In this document: positions 17,961 through 25,889 of the stretch, piece after piece
Numbering within the stretch: position 1 is the stretch's first letter
Layout of the letters: every line of letters begins with the position of its first letter
DNA from: Paenibacillus oceani
GTDB taxonomy: Bacteria; Bacillota; Bacilli; Paenibacillales; NBRC-103111
Length of the DNA: 64,000 nucleotides
Direction: 5' to 3'
Assembly (NCBI RefSeq): GCF_014705615.1
Contig: NZ_JACXJA010000050.1
Location: 1 to 64,000, forward strand
Program-made: the position numbers and the translations under genes
Notes under the pieces: model-generated
Seen by the model: only the letters and a program-made list of their open reading frames with translations
Told to the model about the DNA's origin: nothing
Databases searched by the model: none

Positions 17961-18313
17961 AATAGCTAGTAACGCCATAACCGCAACCGGGCTGCTTCCT
18001 ATCTCCGGAGACGAGTTGTACGGAAGCGGCTTGGACGATAGACAAGCCGTTCGGGATTTGGAATTTCACTCCCGTTTGTAAGCGTATACATATTAAATAT
18101 AAAGCCATTCCCCTTCCAACCATTTTCCATAGGATACGGAAGGATATTGGCGTATTTTTCTATTTCTCTGGGGTAACCTCCCCTGAGCCCCGGTCAGCCC
18201 GGATAATGCCCGATTCTCGAAGCTGTGCCCGTTTCCCCTCTCGGGCCGATTACGGTAAACTGGATACCATGTCGTCATAGACGCCGACATCAATTCGGTA
18301 AGGAGGAATGCGC

Positions 18314-18643
18314 ATGGCACAGCCGAGGTACGTAACCGACATCGACAAGCTTACGCAAATCCCTGAAAAAGAGAGAGGGCGCCTGAAAGCGGTCACGGAA
18401 CAATTCGTATTCCGGATAAACGCGATCGAGGGCGGCAAGACGAATTTGAACGATCACCAGTCGCAGGACGAGAGATACGGCGAGCACCCGATGCTCGGCG
18501 GTCCGGCGGATGCGTCCTGGTTTGACAATTTATCCGGAAGTAAGAAGCGCACGGTTCAACCGGCAAAACAAACGAGTGCCGTCGTATCGGCGACCAGGCT
18601 TTCCGATATGCCCAGCGGCGGCAGACAGAAGGTACGCTCATGA
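18314..18643 (+). pseudogene. Internally deleted KamA-family (lysine 2,3-aminomutase-like) remnant
   Basis: The intact frame encodes 109 residues from the ATG at 18314, with AAGGAGG at 18300-18306. The first 36 residues (AQPRYVTDIDKLTQIP, LKAVTEQFVFRIN) match the N-terminus of KamA-family radical SAM aminomutases as I know them. Residues from about 37 on (AIEGGKTNLNDHQSQDERYG, ADASWFDNLSG) match their C-terminus. The roughly 280-residue core with the radical SAM CxxxCxxC is absent, and the junction is in frame. The stop overlaps the next start (ATGA at 18640-18643), so translation still couples to the glutamine synthetase gene. It cannot be an active aminomutase. Whether it keeps another role is open. 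Confidence 0.65.
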
Positions 18644-19995
18644 GCGCGGCGGGCGCGCCGGCCGCGCTTAGCGGGAACGAACAGATACGGGAAAAGCTGA
18701 TCAGCCGGAAAATCGAGTTTATCGGGCTGCAGTTTACCGATCTGCTCGGCTCTGTCAAAACCGTTTACGCCCATATGGACGAGTTCGAGACGATTATGGC
18801 AGGCAAGACGATGTTTGACGGCTCGTCGGTGAAGGGCTTTGCCCGTGTCGAGCAGTCCGAGCTGAGGCTGATGCCGGACTTGTCCACGTTGAGAGTCGAC
18901 GCGTTCGAGGCCGAACGGGGCCGTGTCGCGTACATGTACTGCGATGTGCTCCGGCCCGGCGGAGAGACGGCCGAATGCTGTTCGCGCTCGATCCTGAAGC
19001 GGGCGCTGAAGGAAGCCGCACGGCTCGGCTGCAGGCTGAATGTCGGCCTGGAAGGGGAGTTTTTCCTATTCGAGACGAACGAGCTCGGAGAGCCGATCCG
19101 GAAGGCGCATGACGAGGTGGGCTACTTCGACGGGGGCCCGGCCGACCGCGGAGAGCGGACCCGGATGGAGATCGCCTCGGAGATGAAGCGGCAAGGCTTT
19201 ATGCTGGAGGCGGTCCATCACGAAGTTGCCCACGGCCAACACGAGATTGACTTCAAATACGGGGAAGCGCTAACGGCTGCCGACCGGTGGATGACGTTCC
19301 GTCAGATCGTCAAGCATGTAGCCCACCGCAACGGTCTGCACGCGTCCTTTATGCCGAAGCCGTTCGCCGGGCAAAACGGCAATGCGATGCATTGCAACCA
19401 GTCGCTGCAGTCTACGGACGGAGTTAACGTCTTCTTCGACAACGGCAGTCCGGACGGATTGAGCGATACGGCACGTTATTATATCGGAGGGCTGCTGAAG
19501 CATGCCAGAGGGATGGCCGCGATCTCCAACCCGATCGTGAACTCCTACAAGCGGCTGCTCCCCGGCTACGAAGCGCCGACCCATATCGCCTGGTCGTCGA
19601 GCAACCGTACGGCGCTCGTCCGGATTCCGTCCGCACGCGGGGGCGGAACGCGGGTCGAGCTGCGGACGCCGGATCCGGCTGCCAATCCGTATCTCGTCTT
19701 CGCGGTTATGCTGAGAGCCGGACTGGAAGGTGTCGCTTCCCGGCTCGAGCCGCCGGAGGAGGCGGCAGGCAATATTCACCGGATGAGCGCCGAGGAGCGG
19801 GACAAAGCCCGGATCGGCCGTTACCCGCGCGACCTGCACGAGGCGCTGGACGAGATGCGCGGCGACGAGCTTATCCGGGAAACGCTAGGACCCGCCGCAT
19901 TCGAGATGTATATCAGCCTGAAACAGCAGGAAGCGGATGAATATGCCGCAGTCGTTCATGCGTGGGAGACGGACCGATATTTGGGACGGCTCTAG
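18640..19995 (+). CDS. Glutamine synthetase family protein (GSI-like paralogue)
   Basis: The protein has 451 residues, close to GSI-alpha length. The beta-grasp N-domain (IEFIGLQFTDLLGSVKTV) and catalytic blocks are recognisable: GSSVKGF, GLEGEFFLFE, HHEVAHGQHEID, SFMPKPFAGQNGNAMHCNQSL, and NSYKRLLPGYEAPTHIAWSSSNRTALVRIP. Compared with the canonical enzyme, HHEVAPGQHEID has His for Pro and FGVNGSGMH is altered, and the protein has no GlnR gene beside it. It is probably a divergent paralogue that could ligate ammonia or an amine to glutamate or a related acid. It is translationally coupled to the KamA remnant, hinting at an ancestral amino-acid pathway. Confidence 0.85.
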   Translation: MSAAGAPAALSGNEQIREKLISRKIEFIGLQFTDLLGSVKTVYAHMDEFETIMAGKTMFDGSSVKGFARVEQSELRLMPDLSTLRVDAFEAERGRVAYMYCDVLRPGGETAECCSRSILKRALKEAARLGCRLNVGLEGEFFLFETNELGEPIRKAHDEVGYFDGGPADRGERTRMEIASEMKRQGFMLEAVHHEVAHGQHEIDFKYGEALTAADRWMTFRQIVKHVAHRNGLHASFMPKPFAGQNGNAMHCNQSLQSTDGVNVFFDNGSPDGLSDTARYYIGGLLKHARGMAAISNPIVNSYKRLLPGYEAPTHIAWSSSNRTALVRIPSARGGGTRVELRTPDPAANPYLVFAVMLRAGLEGVASRLEPPEEAAGNIHRMSAEERDKARIGRYPRDLHEALDEMRGDELIRETLGPAAFEMYISLKQQEADEYAAVVHAWETDRYLGRL

Positions 19996-20251
19996 ATTCG
20001 GAACAAGCCTGTCGGTTTGCAGGCATCGGCAAGTTCGGCGCCGTGCACGGAGAAGCAAGCTCTCCTGCGCGGCGTCTGGCGTTTAGGCCGTTTATGCCCG
20101 TCAGGATGCGTGTCCGAATATACCTGCCCCGGTTTTTCCGATTTTTACTTCGGCTTGCCGCTTTTTATATGAACGGAACCCGTAGTATAATAGGGGAAGA
20201 AAATAGGATCGGACTCGTGCCGGAGTTAAGGATTAGGGGCGTACACCACCA

Positions 20252-20974
20252 ATGCATGTCATCTTGTTTCTATCGTTCTCCTCGCTGGAGTGGCTCGCGC
20301 TTGTCGTATTAATGTTCACTATGTTTCGATTCCAGCTGCGGGATTACGCGGGACAGCTGCTGTTTACGGCGTTTTTGTTGTCTTTGTTTTCCTACGTCGT
20401 GTTTCACACGCTGCAGATCAAACTGGCCTTTACGCTGCTGCAGCCGCCCGTCGTATTTCTCTTCTTATGGCAAATTTATCGGATTCAGCCCTTTTACGCA
20501 GGTTTAATGACGACCTACGGCTACTTGGCGTATCTTCTTGTACAGAAGTCCGTCCTCTTCGCGCTGTACTGGTTCGGGCTGTCGCCGGTCGAGGTGCTGT
20601 ATGTCACCTGGAAAGGGGCGGCCGTTCAATGCGCCACGGCGGCGATCGCCTTCCTGGCCGCTTATCTATTCGGCAAATACCGGCTGGGCTACACGTTCGT
20701 TCCGGATTCGGTATTCGCTCCGGTGCACTGGAACCGGCTGAACGTCACCCTGCTTGTCCTGAGCCTGATTGGTTACGGAATCGTGGCCGTTTCCGGACAC
20801 GACATGTATGAGAGCGGCTCGATGCCGCTGCTGCTTCTGTTTATGACAGGCGGGATTATGGGCGTTCTGCTCCGATTGGCGCTCAAAAAAGAAGAGTCCA
20901 GCGCCCGAAGAGCGTTCGGCATGCACAAGATGATGCGGGAACACGGGCGGACGGAGAAGAAGCCGCCTGCTTGA
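20252..20974 (+). CDS. Polytopic membrane protein of unknown function
   Basis: The protein has 240 residues with six or seven hydrophobic segments, for example SFSSLEWLALVVLMFTMF near the N-terminus, LLFTAFLLSLFSYVVFHTL, VVFLFLWQIY, AATAAIAFLAAYLF and LNVTLLVLSLIGYGIVAV. It ends in a basic cytoplasmic tail (RAFGMHKMMREHGRTEKK). The layout recalls the sensor half of peptide-sensing kinases, but no kinase domain is attached. The family was not recognised. AGGGG lies about 12 nt upstream of the ATG, which is a modest site. It is a single gene between the glutamine synthetase and the glycerol-phosphate cluster. Confidence 0.7.
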   Translation: MHVILFLSFSSLEWLALVVLMFTMFRFQLRDYAGQLLFTAFLLSLFSYVVFHTLQIKLAFTLLQPPVVFLFLWQIYRIQPFYAGLMTTYGYLAYLLVQKSVLFALYWFGLSPVEVLYVTWKGAAVQCATAAIAFLAAYLFGKYRLGYTFVPDSVFAPVHWNRLNVTLLVLSLIGYGIVAVSGHDMYESGSMPLLLLFMTGGIMGVLLRLALKKEESSARRAFGMHKMMREHGRTEKKPPA

Positions 20975-21105
20975 ACGAAACGGCATACACCAAGCAGGAA
21001 AAGTGACTGGCTGTCCTCTTCCTGATCCAGGGCCTATCGTTGTTCCGATGGAAGCAAGTGTAGAGCTGCAGCGACGGCGGGCGGTCCTTACTGAAGGAAC
21101 AACGA

Positions 21106-21135
21106 TTGACAAGTACAAGCCCGTCCCTCTATAAT
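21106..21135 (+). promoter_or_regulatory. SigA-type promoter of the HAD phosphatase leader
   Basis: TTGACA at 21106-21111 and TATAAT at 21130-21135 are 18 nt apart. Transcription should start near 21142, giving a leader of about 155 nt that contains a terminator. Confidence 0.8.
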
Positions 21136-21179
21136 TCATAACAACCGAATAGAACGGTCTGGTTCGAGAACAGGAGTAA

Positions 21180-21243
21180 CCTATACCCGTAAACACAGCC
21201 TTCGTTAAAGCGAACGCGTGTTTACTGTGGTGTAGGTTTTTTT
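21180..21243 (+). terminator. Leader terminator (probable GlpP-controlled attenuator) before the HAD gene
   Basis: CCTATACC pairs with GGTGTAGG and GTAAACAC with GTGTTTAC. The loop contains TTCG/CGAA, and seven T follow. The hairpin lies between promoter and gene, so transcription must read through it. The antiterminator gene glpP lies two genes downstream. That GlpP acts here is inference. Confidence 0.75.
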
Positions 21244-21297
21244 GTTTTTCCGGCCGGACGTTCCGTCGGGCATAAGGGGAAAGCGAGGGTTTTTCTC

Positions 21298-22068
21298 ATG
21301 AAGGGATATATCTTTGATCTGGACGGCACGGTATATTTGGGAAGCCGGATGATAGAAGGGGCGGCGGATGCGATCCGCACCTTGAGGGAGCGGGGCGACA
21401 AGGTCGTTTTTTTGACCAATAAGCCGATAGCGACCCGCGCTTCCTACGCACAGAAGCTGACCCGGATGGGGATACCTACGGAGATTGGCGATGTGCTGAA
21501 CTCATCTCTCATCGTAGCGAGATATTTGCAGAGAACGTTGAAGCCGGGCCAGCGCGTCTACGTCATCGGCGAAGAGCCGATCCGTCAAGAGCTGGAGGCG
21601 CACGGGGTCGAGTACACGGAGGACGCCGGGAAAGCGGATATCGTCGTCCTGTCGTGGGACCGCAGCTTTACGTACGACAAGCTGAACGCGCTGTATCAAG
21701 CATCGCTGAGGGGGGCGGCCGTGATCGCCTCCAATCCCGACGTTACTTGTCCGCTGGAGGACGGTCAACTGCCGGATACCGGCACCTTTATCGCCGCGCT
21801 TGAGAGCGCGCTCGGCAAGTCCGCCGTCGTCGTAGCGGGCAAACCTTCCCGGATCGCAGCTGAGGAAGCACTGCAGCATATGGGGCTGGAATCAACGAGC
21901 TGCTTCGTGGTGGGGGACCGGCTGGAAACCGACGTCCGCATGGCGAACGACGCCGGGATGCATTCGGTGCTTGTGCTCACGGGAGTCGGGACGAGAGAGC
22001 AGGCCGAAGCGGGGCCGGACCGGCCGCGCACCATTTTGCCCAGCATAGTTAAAATTGTGGACTTATAG
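21298..22068 (+). CDS. HAD-IIA family sugar/glycerol phosphatase (NagD/AraL-like)
   Basis: The protein has 256 residues. HAD motif I is FDLDGTVYLG (nucleophile Asp at residue 7), motif II is VVFLTNKP, the Lys is in AGKPSRIA, and motif IV is VVGDRLETDV. The large C2 cap between motifs II and III fits subfamily IIA, whose members dephosphorylate small sugar and glycerol phosphates. With a terminator-bearing leader and glpP and a glycerophosphodiesterase downstream, glycerol 3-phosphate is a plausible substrate (inference). The ATG lies in a run GAGGGTTTTTCTCATG, so GAGGG serves as ribosome binding site. Confidence 0.88.
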   Translation: MKGYIFDLDGTVYLGSRMIEGAADAIRTLRERGDKVVFLTNKPIATRASYAQKLTRMGIPTEIGDVLNSSLIVARYLQRTLKPGQRVYVIGEEPIRQELEAHGVEYTEDAGKADIVVLSWDRSFTYDKLNALYQASLRGAAVIASNPDVTCPLEDGQLPDTGTFIAALESALGKSAVVVAGKPSRIAAEEALQHMGLESTSCFVVGDRLETDVRMANDAGMHSVLVLTGVGTREQAEAGPDRPRTILPSIVKIVDL

Positions 22069-22125
22069 GCCGGGATCGTCCGTTCCGTGTTATAATGGGG
22101 ATAGTCTGTTACAGGAGGACCTTAC

Positions 22126-22680
22126 ATGTACCCGATAGTCGATCTCGTCGATCATCAGACGATCGCCGCCGTTCAGAAAGAATCCGATCTCGATGCTGCG
22201 CTTCAAGGGAAAGTTAACGTCATTTTTTTATTGACCGGGTCGCTGCTGAACATCCATGAGCTCACCGAGCGGGTCACGCAAGCGGGCAAGCATGTGTTTC
22301 TGCATATGGAATTCATTGAAGGGATCGCCGCAGACAAGGGCGGGCTGGCTTATATCGCCAAACATGTCAGGCCGACCGGCATCATCTCCACCAAAAGCAT
22401 GCTGATCAAAGCCGCCAAGGATCACGGTCTGCTCGCGATCCAGCGCATCTTCCTGATCGACCGCAACGCCGTCGTGCGCGGCATTAAAGCGGTGGAGCAA
22501 AGCTCTCCCGACGCGATCGAAGTGATGCCGGGCATCATGCCCCGTATTATCCGGGAGATGACGACGATGACCCCGCTGCCGATTATTGCCGGGGGGCTTG
22601 TCGGGAATCAGCAAGAAATCGACGAAGGGCTGAGGGCCGGCGCGCTCGCCGTATCCGTAGGCGCCCACGAACTGTGGTAA
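22126..22680 (+). CDS. glpP: Glycerol-3-phosphate-responsive antiterminator GlpP
   Basis: At 184 residues it has family length. GlpP features include VNVIFLLTGSLLNI, GKHVFLHMEFIEGIAADKGGLAYIAKHVRPTGIISTKSMLI, AIEVMPGIMPRII and PIIAGGLVGN. The TIM-barrel-like protein binds glycerol 3-phosphate and then the leaders of glp mRNAs, stopping termination at hairpins before glpF, glpD, glpT and glpQ in Bacillus subtilis. Here terminators precede both neighbours (21180-21243 and 22810-22843), which fits local control. AGGAGG lies before the ATG. It is separated by 57 nt from the HAD gene. Confidence 0.93.
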   Translation: MYPIVDLVDHQTIAAVQKESDLDAALQGKVNVIFLLTGSLLNIHELTERVTQAGKHVFLHMEFIEGIAADKGGLAYIAKHVRPTGIISTKSMLIKAAKDHGLLAIQRIFLIDRNAVVRGIKAVEQSSPDAIEVMPGIMPRIIREMTTMTPLPIIAGGLVGNQQEIDEGLRAGALAVSVGAHELW

Positions 22681-22809
22681 GTCGTCCGCCAGTCGGACTT
22701 ATACATACCTGAACTGATATGAAGTACGACCTGTCTGGGTGAGGAGACCGAGAGATTGCCCGAATAGGCCGGAGCGGCGTTTTTTCGTCATGCGAAAAGA
22801 TTAGCTTTT

Positions 22810-22843
22810 CCGGCTCGTTCGCGCGATCGGCCCGGTCTTTTTT
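22810..22843 (+). terminator. Leader terminator (probable GlpP target) before glpQ-like gene
   Basis: CCGG at 22810-22813 pairs with CCGG at 22832-22835, with a further C+G-rich stem around GCGCGA inside, followed by TCTTTTTT. Upstream, a longer inverted repeat (from about 22746, GAGACCG, to CGGTCT) could compete. The gene starts 56 nt after the T-run. Confidence 0.65.
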
Positions 22844-22898
22844 CATTCCGAAAGCTTCGCCCCGCAGGTCCACTATTCGAACACGGGAGGAAACGACA

Positions 22899-23633
22899 AT
22901 GAGTTCCAAAAGCAATGTAATGGTCATCGCACACCGGGGGGCGGCAGGCGAAGCCCCGGAAAACACGCTCGGCGCATTCGCGCTCGGTCTCGAGCAAGGC
23001 TGCACCGGTATTGAGCTGGACGTCCACTTGTCGAAGGACGGGGAAATTATCGTATGCCATGACGCCACCTTGGACCGGACGACCGACCTGAAGGGCGAAA
23101 TCCGCAAGATGACGGTGGAGGAGCTGAAGCGGGCCGATGCCGGCAGCTGGTATAACGAGAAATTTGCCGGAGAGCGCATCCCGCTTCTGGAGGAAGTGCT
23201 CGACCTGGTGCCTTCCGACGTTCAGATCAATGTCGAGGTCAAAGGAGCCGCAGACGGCCAATTGGAGCCTGCGCTCCTCGCTCTGCTGAAGCGGAAGCAG
23301 CGGCTGGACAGCGTCTTCGTCTCCTCGTTCGACTTCGTCTGCCTGGAGCGGCTGAAGGCGCTCGAGCCGGAGATCCGCATCGGTCTCTTGTACAGCTTCA
23401 ACATCTCGAAGCATTACCGGATGGCCGGTCTGCTCGACGGTCCGGTTTATTCGCTGCATCCTTACTGGGCGCGGCTTGACAAGCAAGCGGTCCAGGATGC
23501 CGTGGAAAAAGGGCTGCAAGTATACCCGTGGACGATCAATGAGGAAGAGAAGATGAAGCAAATGATCGATCTGGGCGTCTCCGGTATCATTACCGATTAT
23601 CCGGGCAGACTGAAACGGCTGCTGGAGAGCTGA
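22899..23633 (+). CDS. Glycerophosphodiester phosphodiesterase
   Basis: The protein has 244 residues. GDPD motifs are complete: IAHRGAAGEAPENTLGAF near the N-terminus (catalytic His and Arg), GIELDVHLSKDGEIIVCHDATLDRTT (metal Glu/Asp and second His), NVEVKG, and the C-terminal VYPWTINEEEKMKQMIDLGVSGIITDYP. There is no signal peptide, so this is the cytoplasmic UgpQ-type enzyme that makes glycerol 3-phosphate from deacylated phospholipid head groups. It follows glpP and carries its own leader terminator. GGGAGG precedes the ATG. Confidence 0.93.
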   Translation: MSSKSNVMVIAHRGAAGEAPENTLGAFALGLEQGCTGIELDVHLSKDGEIIVCHDATLDRTTDLKGEIRKMTVEELKRADAGSWYNEKFAGERIPLLEEVLDLVPSDVQINVEVKGAADGQLEPALLALLKRKQRLDSVFVSSFDFVCLERLKALEPEIRIGLLYSFNISKHYRMAGLLDGPVYSLHPYWARLDKQAVQDAVEKGLQVYPWTINEEEKMKQMIDLGVSGIITDYPGRLKRLLES

Positions 23634-23688
23634 GACGAAGCGGAGGCCGAAGTCAAGTCAGATCAAGGCTTAGCTAGACCAAGCCAGC

Positions 23689-24573
23689 TTAGGATGTAGC
23701 GGCCGACTCCCGCATCATCGCGATAAACCCTTCGAGCGCGCGGGATACCCAGCGCCCGGCGGGATAGACGAGCAGGACGTACAGCCTCAGCTCGGGCTGC
23801 GAGAACGGCAGCGCCCGCAATTGGCCGCCCGCGAGCTCGGCTTCGACCGCGCAGCGGGGCAGCAGCGCCATGCCGAGGCCGTGCAGGACGCAGCGCTTGA
23901 TCGCCTCGACGCTGCCGAGCTCGCAGGAGATTTGCGGCCGTATGCCGCAGTCGGCGAGCAGCCCGGCGAGGGCGCCGCGGTACGCGCAGCTGCGCTCCGG
24001 GGCGACCCAGGCGTGTCCGGCGAAATCGCCAGGCACCACTTCCGGGGCGTCCGCCAGCGGATGGTCCGGTCTTGCGACCAGCACCAGCGGCTCTTCCCAT
24101 AGCGGGATGGTGACGAGATCCGGGTCGGAGCATTTGCGCTCCAGGAACAGGGCGGCGTCGTATTCACCCTGCAATATGCCTTGAAGCAGCTCGTCTTCGC
24201 CCGATGTTTGCAGCAGCAGCTCGGTTTGCGGAAACGACTCTTTCATCCGCCGCACGTAAGGCGGCAGCACGAACGCCGCCATCGATTCGATCGTGCCGAT
24301 CCGCAGCGATCCGGCGGACTCTGCAGACACGGCCTGCTTGGATTCCTCGGCGAGATCGAGAAACCGGTCTGCAAAGGCGAGCAGCTGCCGTCCTCCGGGG
24401 GTAAGCCGGATGCCGCGTCCGCTGCGCTCGAACAGCGGTACGCCGTACTCCGCCTCGAGCTTGCGGATTTGCGCGGTTACACTGGATTGAGCATACCCGA
24501 GCGCTTCTGCCGCTCGGGTTATATTTAATAGGCGGGCCGTCTCCCGAAACGTCCGCATTAAAGTTTCATCCAC
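23689..24573 (-). CDS. LysR family transcriptional regulator
   Basis: The protein has 294 residues. A GTG at 24573 is preferred: AAGGAGG lies 9 nt upstream, whereas a GTG three codons earlier touches that site. The N-terminal winged helix (LRT/F...LLNITRAAEALGYAQSSVTAQIRKLEAEYGVPLFER) is followed by a periplasmic-binding-protein-like effector domain. It reads divergently from dapA across 358 nt that hold two copies of a 37-bp motif. It is probably an autoregulator that also controls dapA. Confidence 0.9.
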   Translation of the reverse strand: MDETLMRTFRETARLLNITRAAEALGYAQSSVTAQIRKLEAEYGVPLFERSGRGIRLTPGGRQLLAFADRFLDLAEESKQAVSAESAGSLRIGTIESMAAFVLPPYVRRMKESFPQTELLLQTSGEDELLQGILQGEYDAALFLERKCSDPDLVTIPLWEEPLVLVARPDHPLADAPEVVPGDFAGHAWVAPERSCAYRGALAGLLADCGIRPQISCELGSVEAIKRCVLHGLGMALLPRCAVEAELAGGQLRALPFSQPELRLYVLLVYPAGRWVSRALEGFIAMMRESAATS

Positions 24574-24603
24574 ACCTCTCACCCTCCTTATCTCATCGAC
24601 AAA

Positions 24604-24640
24604 TCCGATTGTTTCTATCCTTTATTATAGCTAAAATCGA
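24604..24640. promoter_or_regulatory. Direct repeat copy 1, likely LysR operator
   Basis: The motif CCGATTGTTTCTAT is followed by TTATTATAGCTAA and ATCGAT. It shares most positions with the copy at 24822-24858, and each copy lies next to one of the two divergent starts. Confidence 0.55.
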
Positions 24641-24821
24641 TTTATATTGAATATTAATCACGAAGAAATAGAAGAAATCAGCCTTCGGAACTCGTGGGCA
24701 GGCTGTATTCCTCCGGGTTCTATGGCTAATCAACCTTCGATTTCGAGGCTGCTTTCATCGGAGGGCAGTTTTTTACTATCGACCGCGATCCCTTCTTCGA
24801 TTTGACCATTCATCGTTAAAG

Positions 24822-24858
24822 CCGATTGTGTCGATCGATTATTATAGCTAACTCCGAT
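24822..24858. promoter_or_regulatory. Direct repeat copy 2, likely LysR operator and dapA promoter
   Basis: CCGATTGTGTCGAT is followed by TTATTATAGCTAA and CCGAT. TATTAT within it can be the -10 of dapA. No good -35 is seen, as expected for an activator-dependent promoter (inference). Confidence 0.55.
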
Positions 24859-24931
24859 CATTAAGGATGTGTTACAGTGATGTCAAAGCCGGAATATACG
24901 GCCGGCGACAATCGACGAGGAGTGATCCGAT

Positions 24932-25810
24932 ATGTTGACTGAGCAATTAAAAGGCGTTATCGTTCCGGTCGTAACCCCTTTTACGGAGGAAGGCGAACTG
25001 GATACGGGCAGCTTCCGCCACGTCGTGCAGACTCTCATGGACCAGCGCGCGCACGGAATCGTCATTAACGGAACGACTGGGGAATGCCCGACCGTCCGCC
25101 CCGAAGAGGTGCGCCTTTTGATGGAGGCTGCGCTGGAGGCAAGGGGGGAGCGGACGTTTCCGATTCTGATCGGCACGGGCTCGAACGATACGGCGGAAGC
25201 GGTAAGCCTGACAAAGCAGGCTCAGACACTGGGAGCGGACGGTGCGCTCGTCGTGACGCCGTATTATAACCGTCCGTCGAAGCAGGGAGTGATGGAGCAT
25301 TACCGGCGGGTCGCCGATGTCGGACTCCCGGTCGTCGCCTACCATATCCCGCACCGGACCGGCCTGGAGCTGACCTCCGGCGACATCGCCGCGATTCTCG
25401 GGATTGAAGGTGTGGCGGGAATCAAAGAGAGCACCGGTGGTGTCCGCAACTTCATCGAGCTGTCCGGCCATACGGACAAGGCGCTGCTGTGCGGGGACGA
25501 CCTATACTTCTTCGCGGCTTTATGCTGCGGGGCGAGCGGAGCGATGATGGCTTCCGCGAATATGTATACCGGCCGTTTCGTCGAGGTATATGAGCAGTTC
25601 TCTCTGGGCCGCTGGCCGGAAGCGAGAGCGAGGTTCGAAGAGCTTGTGCCGCTAATCGGCCTGCTGTTCGCCGAACCGAACCCTTCGCCGGTAAAATGGA
25701 TGATGAAGCAAACCGGACTGCTGCTCTCGGATCGGGTAAGGCTTCCGATGACGCCTGTCAGCGAAGGACTGGAGCGGAAGCTGGCAGAGTTGCTTTTTTG
25801 TGATAGGTGA
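24932..25810 (+). CDS. dapA: 4-hydroxy-tetrahydrodipicolinate synthase
   Basis: At 292 residues it has family length. Class I aldolase residues are in place: NGTTGECPT (pyruvate-binding Thr pair), TPYYNRPSKQG (Tyr relay), YHIPHRTG (Arg) and GIKEST with the Schiff-base Lys. It condenses pyruvate with aspartate semialdehyde in lysine, diaminopimelate and dipicolinate synthesis. Variation in YHIPHRTG against the usual YNVPxRTG leaves room for a related 2-keto-acid aldolase. Control by a divergent LysR protein is unusual for a housekeeping dapA. GAGGAGTGAT precedes the ATG. Confidence 0.85.
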   Translation: MLTEQLKGVIVPVVTPFTEEGELDTGSFRHVVQTLMDQRAHGIVINGTTGECPTVRPEEVRLLMEAALEARGERTFPILIGTGSNDTAEAVSLTKQAQTLGADGALVVTPYYNRPSKQGVMEHYRRVADVGLPVVAYHIPHRTGLELTSGDIAAILGIEGVAGIKESTGGVRNFIELSGHTDKALLCGDDLYFFAALCCGASGAMMASANMYTGRFVEVYEQFSLGRWPEARARFEELVPLIGLLFAEPNPSPVKWMMKQTGLLLSDRVRLPMTPVSEGLERKLAELLFCDR

Positions 25811-25889
25811 AAACTATAAATATTATCCATTTCATATATTGGACCAATAATGAAACATCCTTCACAATTACTACTAAATAGAAGGAAGG

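Larger units (their letters stand above)
17608..18313. other. Long intergenic region with terminator and hairpin array
   Basis: It contains the prkA terminator (17631-17680), a four-hairpin repeat (17761-17960) and about 350 nt without a recognisable gene. The short frame at 17869-18081 overlaps the repeat and has no ribosome binding site. AAGGAGG for the next gene lies at 18300-18306. Confidence 0.55.
24574..24931. other. Divergent control region of the LysR and dapA genes
   Basis: It contains two direct copies of a 37-bp motif (24604-24640 and 24822-24858) and between them several overlapping hairpins, including CAGCCTTCGG...CAGGCTG and TCCTCCG...CGGAGG followed by GCAGTTTTTT at about 24765-24775. 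No coding frame was seen. Confidence 0.55.
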
